In this document: positions 33,750 to 42,433 of the stretch, in pieces
Layout: the number at the start of each line of letters is the position of its first letter
Position numbering within the stretch: position 1 is the first letter of the stretch
NCBI RefSeq assembly: GCF_025854375.1
Contig: NZ_CP107575.1
Coordinates: 3,522,857 to 3,586,856, forward strand
Source of the DNA: Glutamicibacter sp. JL.03c
GTDB lineage: Bacteria > Actinomycetota > Actinomycetes > Actinomycetales > Micrococcaceae
DNA length: 64,000 nucleotides
Direction of reading: 5' to 3'
Position numbers and translations under genes: made by a program
The notes under the pieces: generated by a model
What the model was told of the DNA's origin: nothing
The model's database searches: none
What the model saw: only the letters and a program-made list of their open reading frames with translations

Positions 33750-35183
33750 CTACTTCACCGATTTCCAGTTCTTGATGCGGTATTCGCGTTTGAGCATGGA
33801 TTGGGCGCCAAGGTACCCGCCCATGCCATGGACTGATGGCCCCGGCGGGGCGGCCGAGGAGATCAGATACAGTCCCTTGGACTGCAGGTACCAGGGATCC
33901 AGGGAAACCCTCGGCCGCTTGATGGTGCCCAGCAGGTCCATGGTTCCGCCGGATAGATCCCCGCCGATCAAGGCGGCGTTCTGCCGCTCCAAATCCTTGG
34001 CGGTGACCACGTGGGCTTCGAGGACGATTTCGGAGAAGCCCGGGGCCGCCTGCTGGATCATGGTTTGGATTTCCTGTCGCATATCCCGTGGCGAATCCAG
34101 GGGCACATGGCAGTAGGCCCAGATGACGTGCTGTCCTTCTGGCGCGCGCGAATCATCGAACTGCGAGGGCTGGGAGACGATCATGAATGGGGTCGCCGAT
34201 CCGCGGTGGACTGCGGCACGCTCGGCTTTGCCCACCTGCTTGGCGGTGCCGCCCAGATGGACGGTGCCGGCAGTGGCCAGCACCGGATCCCGCCACGGAA
34301 CCGGTTCGGAGAGCACGAAGTGGACCAGGCAGCTGCCCGGCGAGCGCCTGGTGGTGGACAGGGCCCGGGAGAGCTGTTCGGGCAGGTGCCCGGCGCTGAG
34401 CTTCGCGGCCTCTTCGGCTGAGGTGTCGAATAGGATGTTCTGCGCGGTGAGCTCATCGATGTGGTGGACCCTCACCCCGGTATGGATCTGCGCGCCGCGG
34501 GCGGTGGCTTCGGCAGCCAGCGCGTTGCTGATGGCCTGGGAGCCACCGCGGGGAATCGGCCAGCCCTTGGCGTGGGCGGTGGCGGCCAGGAACAGGCCGG
34601 CCCCGGCATTGGCTGGGCCCCGCGATCCGCCAGCCACATGGGCGGCGCATCCCGAGTAGAGGGCGGCGGCGCGCTCGTACTTCGACCCGAGCACTTCCTT
34701 GAGCCCCATGCCTCCCAGGGCGGCAGCCCCGAAGCAGGCCAGGGCCAGCGGGTGGCTGGGGACTTTGACCAGGGTATTGAGCAGGGTATCGCTGACCTGG
34801 TCGATCTGGCTGACCAGCGGCTGGAGCAGCCGGCGATAGATCTGCCCGTCCTCGCCGCCCAATTCCTCGACGGTGCGTTCCAGATCCCGGTAGGCGTAGG
34901 CGGTGCGCTCATCGATGACATGGGCGAAGGACAGGTCCGGGGTGATGAAGTCCACGCGTTCGTGGACCCCGAGTTCGCGCATGGCCGGGGACTGCATGGC
35001 CATCGGGTGCACGGCGCTGCCCAGATCGAAGATCGCCTCGGAGCCATCCAGGGATTGGGTCCTGGCCGCCCCGCCGATGCTCTCGTTGGCTTCATAGACC
35101 TGCACGTTGAGCCCGGCCCGGGCGGCCACCGCGGCGGCGGCCAATCCGTTGGGCCCGGCACCGACGACAGCGACGTCGATCAT
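33750..35183 (-). CDS. FAD-dependent oxidoreductase (phytoene dehydrogenase-like)
   Basis: A 477-residue flavoprotein. The N-terminal dinucleotide fold VAVVGAGPNGLAAAAVAARAGLNVQVYEANESIGGAART is complete, and the C-terminus has SSAAPPGPSVHGMGGYLGA, the CrtI/PYROXD2-like flavin-closing motif. No carotenoid genes are near. The substrate is unknown. The ATG overlaps the upstream glycosyltransferase stop by 4 bases, so the three genes 36643-32715 form one operon. Confidence 0.85.
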   Translation of the reverse strand: MIDVAVVGAGPNGLAAAAVAARAGLNVQVYEANESIGGAARTQSLDGSEAIFDLGSAVHPMAMQSPAMRELGVHERVDFITPDLSFAHVIDERTAYAYRDLERTVEELGGEDGQIYRRLLQPLVSQIDQVSDTLLNTLVKVPSHPLALACFGAAALGGMGLKEVLGSKYERAAALYSGCAAHVAGGSRGPANAGAGLFLAATAHAKGWPIPRGGSQAISNALAAEATARGAQIHTGVRVHHIDELTAQNILFDTSAEEAAKLSAGHLPEQLSRALSTTRRSPGSCLVHFVLSEPVPWRDPVLATAGTVHLGGTAKQVGKAERAAVHRGSATPFMIVSQPSQFDDSRAPEGQHVIWAYCHVPLDSPRDMRQEIQTMIQQAAPGFSEIVLEAHVVTAKDLERQNAALIGGDLSGGTMDLLGTIKRPRVSLDPWYLQSKGLYLISSAAPPGPSVHGMGGYLGAQSMLKREYRIKNWKSVK

Positions 35184-36643
35184 TGCTTGCCTCCTGCGGT
35201 TTCATAGGACTTCCTGCTGCCCGGCAGCCATGGGCGCAGGGTGAATCGGTCGGGCAGCCCCGCGAACTGGCCGGCCAGCGGATCAACCTGCCCCACCGCG
35301 CGGATCGGGTCGCGCCGCGGATCGAGGATGGAACGGGCCACCAGGTACATCAGGTAGCCGAGCATCAGCATGTGGGCGAAGACCAGGACCACGTAGCCGA
35401 CCTCGGGGAAGGCCTTGTGCGGGTCTTCGGCGGAGGAGGCGGCCAGGTAGTTCCAGAGGCCATAGAAGTGGGCGATCTCCACCAGCATCCAGATCACGAA
35501 TTCGCGCCAGCGCGGCAAGGCCAGGACGAACAGCGGGATCAGCCAGACGATGAACTGCGGCGAGTAGACCTTGTTGACCATGACAAAGGAGGCGATGATC
35601 AAGAAGGCCATCGATCCCAGCCGCGGGGCGTGCTCGGCGCACAGTCCAAGCAGGGCCACGCCCACGCAGCACAGGAAGAAGAGGACCAGCCCGTAGCGCG
35701 AAATCTGGTCGGCCTCGAAGATCGGCAGGCCCGGGTTCTTGGCGGCCACCACATTCCAGGCGTGCCAGAAGCTGGACAGGCCCGCGCCGCGCTCCGAGGA
35801 GAAGTTGAAGAAGTGCATGAAGGATTGGGGGAAGGCCAGCGCGTAGGGCAGGTTGACCAGAACCCAGGTGGCCGCGGCGGTTCCGCCGGTGACCCAGAAG
35901 GTCTTGAGCCGGCCGGTGCGGATGGCCAGCACGAGGATCGCGCCGAGGATGAAGAAGGGGTAGATCTTCATGGCGGCGCCCAGTCCGATCAGCACCCCGG
36001 CCCAGACGGTGTGCTTGCGAGCGAAGGCCAGCATCCCGGCGGCCAGCAGGGCGACGGCCCACATATCCCAGTTGATGCTGCCGGCCAGGATGATGCCCGG
36101 GGCGATCGCCACCATCGCGGCATCCCAGGGCCGGCGTCCGGTCATCCGCACGGTGCACACGACGGTGACCATCCACAGGATCGCCACCAGTACCAGGTTC
36201 ATGTCGAAGTACAGCAGCGAGCGGTTGGCCACCGATTCGGGCACGAGCGAGGCCACCGCGGAAGCAACGGTGCTCATCAGCACCGGGTATTCGAATTCTG
36301 CGCTGGCGCTGAACGGGGCCCACGGGTTCTCGGCAAATCCGCGGGCGCCGAACAGCGGCACCCAGTCGCTGTAGCAGGCGTAGTTATAGGGGTTGCCGCC
36401 GCCCCAGCCGTTGATCCGGCACGGGTTCTTGGCCAGCAGCATCAGCAGCGCCCCGAGGGTGGTCAGCAGGATGATGACGCGTTCCACGCTGAAGAATCCC
36501 GGGTCAACCCGACCCGGGTCGCTGCGCCGGCCCAAGGGGCCGCCGATCAGGGCGGTGAACTGTCGAAGGAAGCCGTCAGCGCGTGATGGCACGGTAATAC
36601 GCAGAGGGCCCCGCTTGGGCGGAGACTGGTTTGGCTCGTGCAT
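35180..36643 (-). CDS. GT-C glycosyltransferase (GT87/DUF2029-like)
   Basis: A 487-residue polytopic membrane protein with about ten helices. Relevant segments: INWDMWAVALLAAGMLAFARKHTVWAGVLIGLGAAMKIYPFF and FVMVNKVYSPQFIVWLIPL, characteristic of actinobacterial polyprenyl-phosphate-mannose-dependent mannosyltransferases. It would add a sugar to a lipid-linked glycan or lipoglycan on the outer leaflet. The Met at 36643 has GGAGAGT directly upstream. Divergent from the nonulosonate operon. Confidence 0.85.
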   Translation of the reverse strand: MHEPNQSPPKRGPLRITVPSRADGFLRQFTALIGGPLGRRSDPGRVDPGFFSVERVIILLTTLGALLMLLAKNPCRINGWGGGNPYNYACYSDWVPLFGARGFAENPWAPFSASAEFEYPVLMSTVASAVASLVPESVANRSLLYFDMNLVLVAILWMVTVVCTVRMTGRRPWDAAMVAIAPGIILAGSINWDMWAVALLAAGMLAFARKHTVWAGVLIGLGAAMKIYPFFILGAILVLAIRTGRLKTFWVTGGTAAATWVLVNLPYALAFPQSFMHFFNFSSERGAGLSSFWHAWNVVAAKNPGLPIFEADQISRYGLVLFFLCCVGVALLGLCAEHAPRLGSMAFLIIASFVMVNKVYSPQFIVWLIPLFVLALPRWREFVIWMLVEIAHFYGLWNYLAASSAEDPHKAFPEVGYVVLVFAHMLMLGYLMYLVARSILDPRRDPIRAVGQVDPLAGQFAGLPDRFTLRPWLPGSRKSYETAGGKQ

Positions 36644-36872
36644 ACTCTCCAGCCTAGATGTTTTGCCCGCGACCATCGGCGAATAGGCCAACGTTTCGTA
36701 TTAACTCGCTGCCCCGCACCGTTCGCGAAGGCTGAAGCCGAGCCCGGCGAACACCCGTAAACCGCTTGCTGACCTCACTTTCAGCAAATATGCAGGTGAT
36801 TACACCGCGACTTCACCCCTCGTTTACCTAAATGCTCCCGGTTGGTTAACTAAGGCCCATAGCGTCATATCC

Positions 36873-38024
36873 GTGAGCAAAACCAACCAGCCAAATGTCA
36901 TGGCGATCATCCCCGCCCGGGGAGGATCCAAGGGCATCCGGCTCAAGAACCTGCGTGAGATCGGCGGCAAGTCGCTGCTGGGACGCGCTATTGAATCAGC
37001 CAAGGCCGCGAGTACAGTCAGCGACGTCGTGGTCAGCACGGATCATGAGCAGATCAAGGCCGAAGCCCTGCGCTACGGCGCTCGAGTGGTTGACCGACCG
37101 GCAGATATCGCCGGGGATACGGCCAGCAGCGAGTCGGTTCTGCAGCATGTCCTGGCCAATACCGAATCCACGCCGGCGGTGACACTGTTCATCCAGTGCA
37201 CCAGCCCGATGATCGACCCGGCAGACCTGGATGCGGCCATCACCAAGGTCGCCTCCGGTGAAGCGGAAGTCAGCTTCGCAGCGGTGGCCGACCACGGTTT
37301 CCACTGGGCGATCGACGAGAACGGCGAAGCTGTCGCGGTAGGGCACGAGAAGCTGCACCGTCCGCGCCGCCAGGATCGCGAACCGCGTTTCCGCGAAACC
37401 GGCGCGTTCTACGCCATGGATACCGAAGGCTTCCTGGCCGCTGGACACCGGTTCTTCGGCCGGGTCCAGGTCCATGAGGTTCCCAGCGAGCACGGCATCG
37501 ACATTGATGCCGAGGCCGACTTGCTGCTGGCGGAACTGACGCTCCCGAATGAACCGGCAGCGATCAGCGTGGATGCGGTCATCACGGATTTCGATGGCGT
37601 GCACACCCCGGACACCGCATACGTGGATGAGCACGGCACCGAAACCGTGCGCGTCTCGCGTTCCGATGGCATGGGGGTGGCCCGGCTTCGGGCCGCCGGA
37701 GTGAAGTTCCTGATCCTCTCCAAGGAAGCCAATCCGGTGGTTGCCGCCCGGGCCGCCAAGCTCAAGGTCGAGGTGGCCCACGGCATCGAGAACAAGGCCG
37801 AGTACCTGGCCCAGTGGCTGGCCGATGAGTCGATCAACCCGTCACGCGTGGCTTATGTCGGCAACGACATCAATGACCTCGGCGCCATGAAGCTAGTCGG
37901 CTGGCCCGTCTCCGTGGCCGACGCCAACGAGCAAGTACACCGTGCAGCCCGCCACCGCCTGTCCCGCAAGGGCGGATACGGGGCGGTGCGAGAACTGGCC
38001 GAACTGGTCCTCGCCGCACGCTAA
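36873..38024 (+). CDS. neuA: CMP-nonulosonate cytidylyltransferase fused to HAD phosphatase
   Basis: A 383-residue fusion. Residues 8-225 are a CMP-sialate synthetase (IPARGGSKGIRLKNLREIGGKSLLGRAIESA; the later FRETGAFYAMD). Residues 233-383 are a KdsC-like HAD phosphatase with motif I DFDGV (D239, D241) and motif IV GNDINDLGAM, so it looks catalytic. Such a partner fits dephosphorylation of a 9-phosphate sugar before activation with CTP. Starts with GTG at 36873. First gene of the surface polymer locus, with the synthase 43 bases downstream. Confidence 0.85.
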   Translation: MSKTNQPNVMAIIPARGGSKGIRLKNLREIGGKSLLGRAIESAKAASTVSDVVVSTDHEQIKAEALRYGARVVDRPADIAGDTASSESVLQHVLANTESTPAVTLFIQCTSPMIDPADLDAAITKVASGEAEVSFAAVADHGFHWAIDENGEAVAVGHEKLHRPRRQDREPRFRETGAFYAMDTEGFLAAGHRFFGRVQVHEVPSEHGIDIDAEADLLLAELTLPNEPAAISVDAVITDFDGVHTPDTAYVDEHGTETVRVSRSDGMGVARLRAAGVKFLILSKEANPVVAARAAKLKVEVAHGIENKAEYLAQWLADESINPSRVAYVGNDINDLGAMKLVGWPVSVADANEQVHRAARHRLSRKGGYGAVRELAELVLAAR

Positions 38025-38067
38025 CCCGCACATTCTTCCCAAGTTTCACCCACTGAAAGGCAAAACA

Positions 38068-38961
38068 ATGACCACCGTCAACACCGAAATCAAGCCAGTT
38101 GCCATCGGCGAATCCCTGCTTGGCGCTGGCCAGCAGGTCTACGTCATCGGCGAAATCGGCATCAACCACAATGGTGATATCGAAATCGCCAAGCAGCTGA
38201 TCGACGTTTCGGCTGAGGCCGGCGCCAACGCGGTGAAGTTCCAGAAGCGCACCCCGGAAATCTCCACTCCCACCGACATGCGCGACAAGATCCGCTCCAC
38301 CCCATGGGGCGAGATGACCTACCTGGACTACCGCTACCGCGTTGAGTTCGATGCGGCCCAGTACAAGGAGCTCATCTCCTACGCAGCCTCCAAGGGCCTG
38401 CACGCCTTCGCTTCCCCCTGGGACGTTCCTTCGGTGGAGTTCATGGAAGAGCAGGGTGCCGTCACCCACAAGGTCGCTTCCGCATCGGTCACCGACATCG
38501 AGTTGCTCAAGGCGCTGGCCCAGACCGGCAAGCCGATCATCCTGTCCACCGGCATGTCCACCATCGAGCAGATCGACAAGGCCGTTGAGACCCTGGGCAC
38601 CAGCAACCTGGTCATGATGCACGCCACCAGCACCTACCCGCTGCCTCCCGAAGAAGCCAACCTGCGCATGATCGAAACCCTGCGTGACCGCTACCAGGTT
38701 CCAGTGGGCTACTCGGGCCACGAGCGCGGCCTGCAGATCTCGCTGGCCGCAGTGGCCCTGGGCGCCGTCACCGTCGAGCGCCACATCACCCTGGACCGCA
38801 CCATGTGGGGTTCGGACCAGGCTTCCTCGCTGGAGCCAAAGGGCTTCGAGTCGCTGATCCGTGACATCCGCATCCTGGAGCAGGCCATGGGCGACGGCGT
38901 GAAGAAGGTCTTCCCGGGCGAGCTGGCTCCACTGAGCCGCCTGCGCCGCGTCGACGCCTAA
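38068..38961 (+). CDS. neuB: Nonulosonate (sialic acid/Kdn-type) synthase, without SAF domain
   Basis: A 297-residue NeuB-type synthase that condenses phosphoenolpyruvate with a six-carbon sugar. EIGINHNGDIEIAKQLIDVSAEAGANAVKFQKR, ASASVTDIELLKALAQTGKPIILSTGMSTIEQI and HATSTYPLPPEEANLRMI are conserved, with the TIM-barrel complete. The C-terminal antifreeze-like SAF domain of usual NeuB (about 340-350 aa) is absent. No epimerase NeuC gene is seen, so a mannose-derived substrate (Kdn route) is plausible. GAAAGG lies 7 bases before the ATG at 38068. Confidence 0.85.
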   Translation: MTTVNTEIKPVAIGESLLGAGQQVYVIGEIGINHNGDIEIAKQLIDVSAEAGANAVKFQKRTPEISTPTDMRDKIRSTPWGEMTYLDYRYRVEFDAAQYKELISYAASKGLHAFASPWDVPSVEFMEEQGAVTHKVASASVTDIELLKALAQTGKPIILSTGMSTIEQIDKAVETLGTSNLVMMHATSTYPLPPEEANLRMIETLRDRYQVPVGYSGHERGLQISLAAVALGAVTVERHITLDRTMWGSDQASSLEPKGFESLIRDIRILEQAMGDGVKKVFPGELAPLSRLRRVDA

Positions 38962-39072
38962 TTACCGCGCACCGTGTTTTCTCGGCGGTCGAACCTGCGA
39001 CAGGTCCGGCCGCCGAGTTCCATGAGTCACCACGCAGCAGCACCGCACCAAGCAAAGGAAGCCAGTCCCGCC

Positions 39073-40071
39073 ATGACGAGCCCGATCCCTGGCCGCATAT
39101 CCGTGGTCATCCCGGCCTACAACCAGGAAGCCTACATTTGTGATGCGCTGGCTTCCCTCGAGAGGCAAAAGCTGGACCAGTGGGAGATGGAAGTGCTTGT
39201 CGTGGATGATGCATCCACCGACGCCACCGCTTCGCTCATCGAGTCCTATAGCGATCGGGTCCCGGGCCTGAAGCTGATCACGCTCGAGCAGAATGTGGGC
39301 GTCTCGGCCGCCCGGAACATCGCATTGAAGCAGGTGACCGGTGAGTTCTATACCTTCTTGGATCCCGACGACTGGTACGGGCCGCAGCATCTGGCCACAT
39401 TGGCCGACACCCTGAGCAAATTGCACGTGGATTTCGTGCGCTGCGACCACGTGCGCGTCGCCGGCACCAACCGCGTGATTTACCGCGCTCCACAGGCCTT
39501 GCGGGGCATTGTGCTCAATCCTTCCGATGACATCGAACCGATCGACTCGCCGTCGATGGTCGACTACCCCTACTCGTGGGCCGGCATGTACCGCACCGAG
39601 TTGATGAAATCCATCGATTGCTTCTACTTCGATGAGCGTCTGCTCTCGGCCGAAGACCGTCCCTGGATCTGGAAGCTGCACCTTGATACGGCGCGCTATG
39701 CGGTGATCTCCTCGCCAAGCATCTTCTACCGCCGAGGCCTGCCGAATTCGCTCAGCCAGGTCTTCGACGAGCGACAGCTCGGATTCCTCGAGGCCTTCAC
39801 CCAGGTATTGGCTACGGTGCGCGAACACCCTGATTCCTCACGCCACCTGCCCAAAGCGCTGCGCCAATTTTTCGCGATTGTGTGCCACCACGAGAAGCGC
39901 TCTAAGAACTACCCGCCGCAAGTCCGGCTTACAATCAAACAACAGCTGCGTGAGATCTTCAGTGACATCGACGTTGCTGTTGCCCACCAGGTAGTTCTTG
40001 AAATGGATGTCGCTCGTCGCCGCCATATCCTCTCGTACCTCCAGCCAGGTCAGATCGGGGTCGCCAAGTGA
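39073..40071 (+). CDS. Family 2 glycosyltransferase
   Basis: A 332-residue GT-A enzyme: ISVVIPAYNQEAYICDALASLERQ, LVVDDASTDATASLIESY, NVGVSAARNIALKQVTGEFYTFLDPDDWYGPQHL with DPDD as the metal motif. It likely adds a sugar to the polymer. ATG 39073 is the first Met after AAAGGA; further upstream Met codons (39022) are possible. Next gene overlaps by 4 bases (GTGA). Confidence 0.85.
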   Translation: MTSPIPGRISVVIPAYNQEAYICDALASLERQKLDQWEMEVLVVDDASTDATASLIESYSDRVPGLKLITLEQNVGVSAARNIALKQVTGEFYTFLDPDDWYGPQHLATLADTLSKLHVDFVRCDHVRVAGTNRVIYRAPQALRGIVLNPSDDIEPIDSPSMVDYPYSWAGMYRTELMKSIDCFYFDERLLSAEDRPWIWKLHLDTARYAVISSPSIFYRRGLPNSLSQVFDERQLGFLEAFTQVLATVREHPDSSRHLPKALRQFFAIVCHHEKRSKNYPPQVRLTIKQQLREIFSDIDVAVAHQVVLEMDVARRRHILSYLQPGQIGVAK

Positions 40072-41411
40072 TCGCACTGATTGAAGCCAGCAGCTACTTT
40101 CAGCTAGCTTCTCTGGCCGCGATGGCCGACGCAGGGCTGCTTCCCGAAGCAGATGAGCGCATCCTGGTTCTGGCCAATGGCTCCCAGGTGCCGGAATTGA
40201 CTACTCCTCTGGAGGAAACGCCAGGTTTCCAGCAACTTGCTGCGCGCTTCGACCGGGTAGTGGATTTTGCCGCGCTGACCTCGCCGCGTCGCCCGTCCCA
40301 GTTCAACCCGCGCGAAGACGAGCTGCACATCTTCGAGTCGCTGCTACGCCAGGCATGGAACCTGGGTACCGGGCCCCTGACGCTGGTGCTCGAATCCATC
40401 CAGGTCAATCCTGCTCGAGCGCTGGCGCGCATCTTCTTCGATGCCCAGTTGTGGGTCCATTCCGACGGGCTGATGTCCTACGGTCCTACCCGCAACCGCT
40501 TGGCGATGCCGCTGCGCCAGCGATTGATGGGCACCATCCACGTTGACCTGATTCCGGGCTTGGAGCCGCATCTTCTGGCCGAGCTCGAGCCGGTGCGCAA
40601 GGTGCTGCACGCCCACGAACTGGCAAGGATCTTCAGCGAGCTTGCCGAAAATGCGCACTTCGACCTGCCTGGTTCCAGCGCGTTGATTCTTGGCCAGTAC
40701 CTCGGCTCGCTGCGCCTGATGGATGCCGACGAGGAGTTCGAGCTGCATGTGCAGATGCTCCAGGAAGTGGTGAATCGCGGCCTGGATACAGTGCTTTTCA
40801 AGGCGCACCCATCGGCGAGTGCCACCTCGGCGGCCCGGCTGGCCACAGTGGCTGAAGAAATGGGCCTGGATTTCCGGCTGCTCACCACCGATCATCTTGC
40901 GGAAACGGTAATCGCCTCGGCTCGCCCGGAAGTAGTCATCTCCTGCTTCTCCACCGGTCTGGCTACAGCCAGGTACATCCTGGATACCGATGTCCATGCT
41001 GTGGGCACCGGAACCATGTTGCAGGCGTTGGCGCCCTATGAAAATTCGAACCGCATTCCGCTCTCTATCATCCACGCCCTGTTTGTCCAGGACATCCCAG
41101 CCCCTGCGCACAGCGACGGTGATGACCAGCTCTCGAAGCTGCTGGTGGCCGTGGCTTACTGCATGCAATCGGCCCAGCTGCCCCAGCTGCGCGAGCCGGC
41201 CGCCGAATTCCTGGGCGTTCACTACCCTGAATTCTCCGCGCATTTCAAGCGCCGTCGCATCACCAGATTGGATCTGCCACCACGCTGGGCTCATCTGGTT
41301 TCCCGCCATTCACTGCCTTCGAAGGTCCGCGGGGCGTCGCGCCGGGTGCTGCGAAAAGGGTCCAAACAGCTCGAAACCCTGTCCAAGTCCTTGAGCCGAC
41401 TGGCAAAATGA
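40068..41411 (+). CDS. Polysialyltransferase-family protein (alpha-2,8-polysialyltransferase-like)
   Basis: A 447-residue protein. It has two landmarks of GT-B bacterial sialyltransferases: a D/E-D-G-like SDG at WVHSDGLMSYGPTRN and an HP at FKAHPSASATSAA, followed by SCFSTGLATAR, the third motif (Ser/Thr). These are as in PF07388 (polysialyltransferase) enzymes that use CMP-sugars, in line with the CMP-nonulosonate made by the first two genes. GTG start in the GTGA overlap with the family 2 enzyme. Confidence 0.7.
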   Translation: MIALIEASSYFQLASLAAMADAGLLPEADERILVLANGSQVPELTTPLEETPGFQQLAARFDRVVDFAALTSPRRPSQFNPREDELHIFESLLRQAWNLGTGPLTLVLESIQVNPARALARIFFDAQLWVHSDGLMSYGPTRNRLAMPLRQRLMGTIHVDLIPGLEPHLLAELEPVRKVLHAHELARIFSELAENAHFDLPGSSALILGQYLGSLRLMDADEEFELHVQMLQEVVNRGLDTVLFKAHPSASATSAARLATVAEEMGLDFRLLTTDHLAETVIASARPEVVISCFSTGLATARYILDTDVHAVGTGTMLQALAPYENSNRIPLSIIHALFVQDIPAPAHSDGDDQLSKLLVAVAYCMQSAQLPQLREPAAEFLGVHYPEFSAHFKRRRITRLDLPPRWAHLVSRHSLPSKVRGASRRVLRKGSKQLETLSKSLSRLAK

Positions 41412-42433
41412 CCCTCACCATGATGAAACTGACCCAGCACGACACCCATGAGGTTCCGCGTCCACGATTCGGGACGGCTCATGTGTGGGTCGAGTCCCCC
41501 TTGCAGTTGCTCTCGGCCGTGGAAACCCATGCGGCGGGACTGCTGGGCACCGACATTCGGGTGATCCCTCGTTTGGGCATGCCGCTGGAAGCGACGACCC
41601 AAGCGCTGCTGAATCACGCACCGGCCGGAGTGCACTTTGAACCGGCCGCACGCAAGCCACCGCAGCCCAAGAGCTCTTCGAACCGGTATGTCACCGGTGA
41701 TGTCTATTCGGGCAAGGTGCAGCGCAGCCTACTGTCCGGGGTGAAAGCCAAGGAAATCATCATCATCGATGACGGCTTGGCTACCTTGGCGCTGATCAAG
41801 CAGCTGATCAGCGACTCCCCTACCCCGCTGGTCCGTGCTCGAGCGAAGAATTCCGCGGCCCGCATCGCCATGGGCCTTGCCACCTGGCACCGCCTGCGCC
41901 AGCTGGCCCGGGAAGATCGATTGCTCATCGTTTCAGCATTGATGGTGGATGCCGACACGAAGGCCAAGATGGCTGATCTTGGCATCAAATTCGCCCAGCA
42001 CAAGTTCGAGTGGCTGGCTACCCAGCCAGTGGCGGAGAGCTTTACCGAGCCTACTTTGCTCATTGGATCCGCGATGGTGGCTGACCAGCTGATCCATGAG
42101 CAGCCCTACTTGCAGTGGATCGAAGGAATTTCTGCCGACGGGCCGGTCGCCTACTTCCCTCATCGGCGGGAAACCCCGGAGCTTCTGGAGAAGATCTCGA
42201 AAATCGATCAAGTGGTCCTCAAAGAGCACACGGTGCCTATTGAGATGCGCCTGCGGGTATTGCGTCCAGGCCAGGAGATCCGCGCCTTGCCTTCAACCGT
42301 GATCCCATCGTTGCGCCTGTTGCTGGGCCCGGATGCCCGATATCTCTACCCGCAAGCGGTCCCCGAGCACTGGTGGACCGAGGGAACCGACATTGAGTTG
42401 CGCGAGCACCTATCTAGTTCGTTGAAGGTGTGA
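41408..42433 (+). CDS. Putative sialyltransferase-like glycosyltransferase
   Basis: A 341-residue protein that is probably a GT-B sugar transferase. VWVESPLQLLSAVETHAAG at the N-terminus and EIIIIDDGLATLALI (a DDG motif) match the acceptor-side motif of CMP-sialate transferases; YFPHRRETPELLEKIS takes the place of the HP motif but lacks Pro. It overlaps its neighbours by 4 bases on both sides (ATGA-type upstream, GTGA downstream). Weak family match; position in the operon supports the role. Confidence 0.55.
   Translation: MTLTMMKLTQHDTHEVPRPRFGTAHVWVESPLQLLSAVETHAAGLLGTDIRVIPRLGMPLEATTQALLNHAPAGVHFEPAARKPPQPKSSSNRYVTGDVYSGKVQRSLLSGVKAKEIIIIDDGLATLALIKQLISDSPTPLVRARAKNSAARIAMGLATWHRLRQLAREDRLLIVSALMVDADTKAKMADLGIKFAQHKFEWLATQPVAESFTEPTLLIGSAMVADQLIHEQPYLQWIEGISADGPVAYFPHRRETPELLEKISKIDQVVLKEHTVPIEMRLRVLRPGQEIRALPSTVIPSLRLLLGPDARYLYPQAVPEHWWTEGTDIELREHLSSSLKV

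Noticed and set aside
35183..36586. Long open frame (467 codons) opposite the GT-C glycosyltransferase
   Set aside because: Gln/His/Glu-rich with no family likeness; it mirrors third-codon bias of the real gene.
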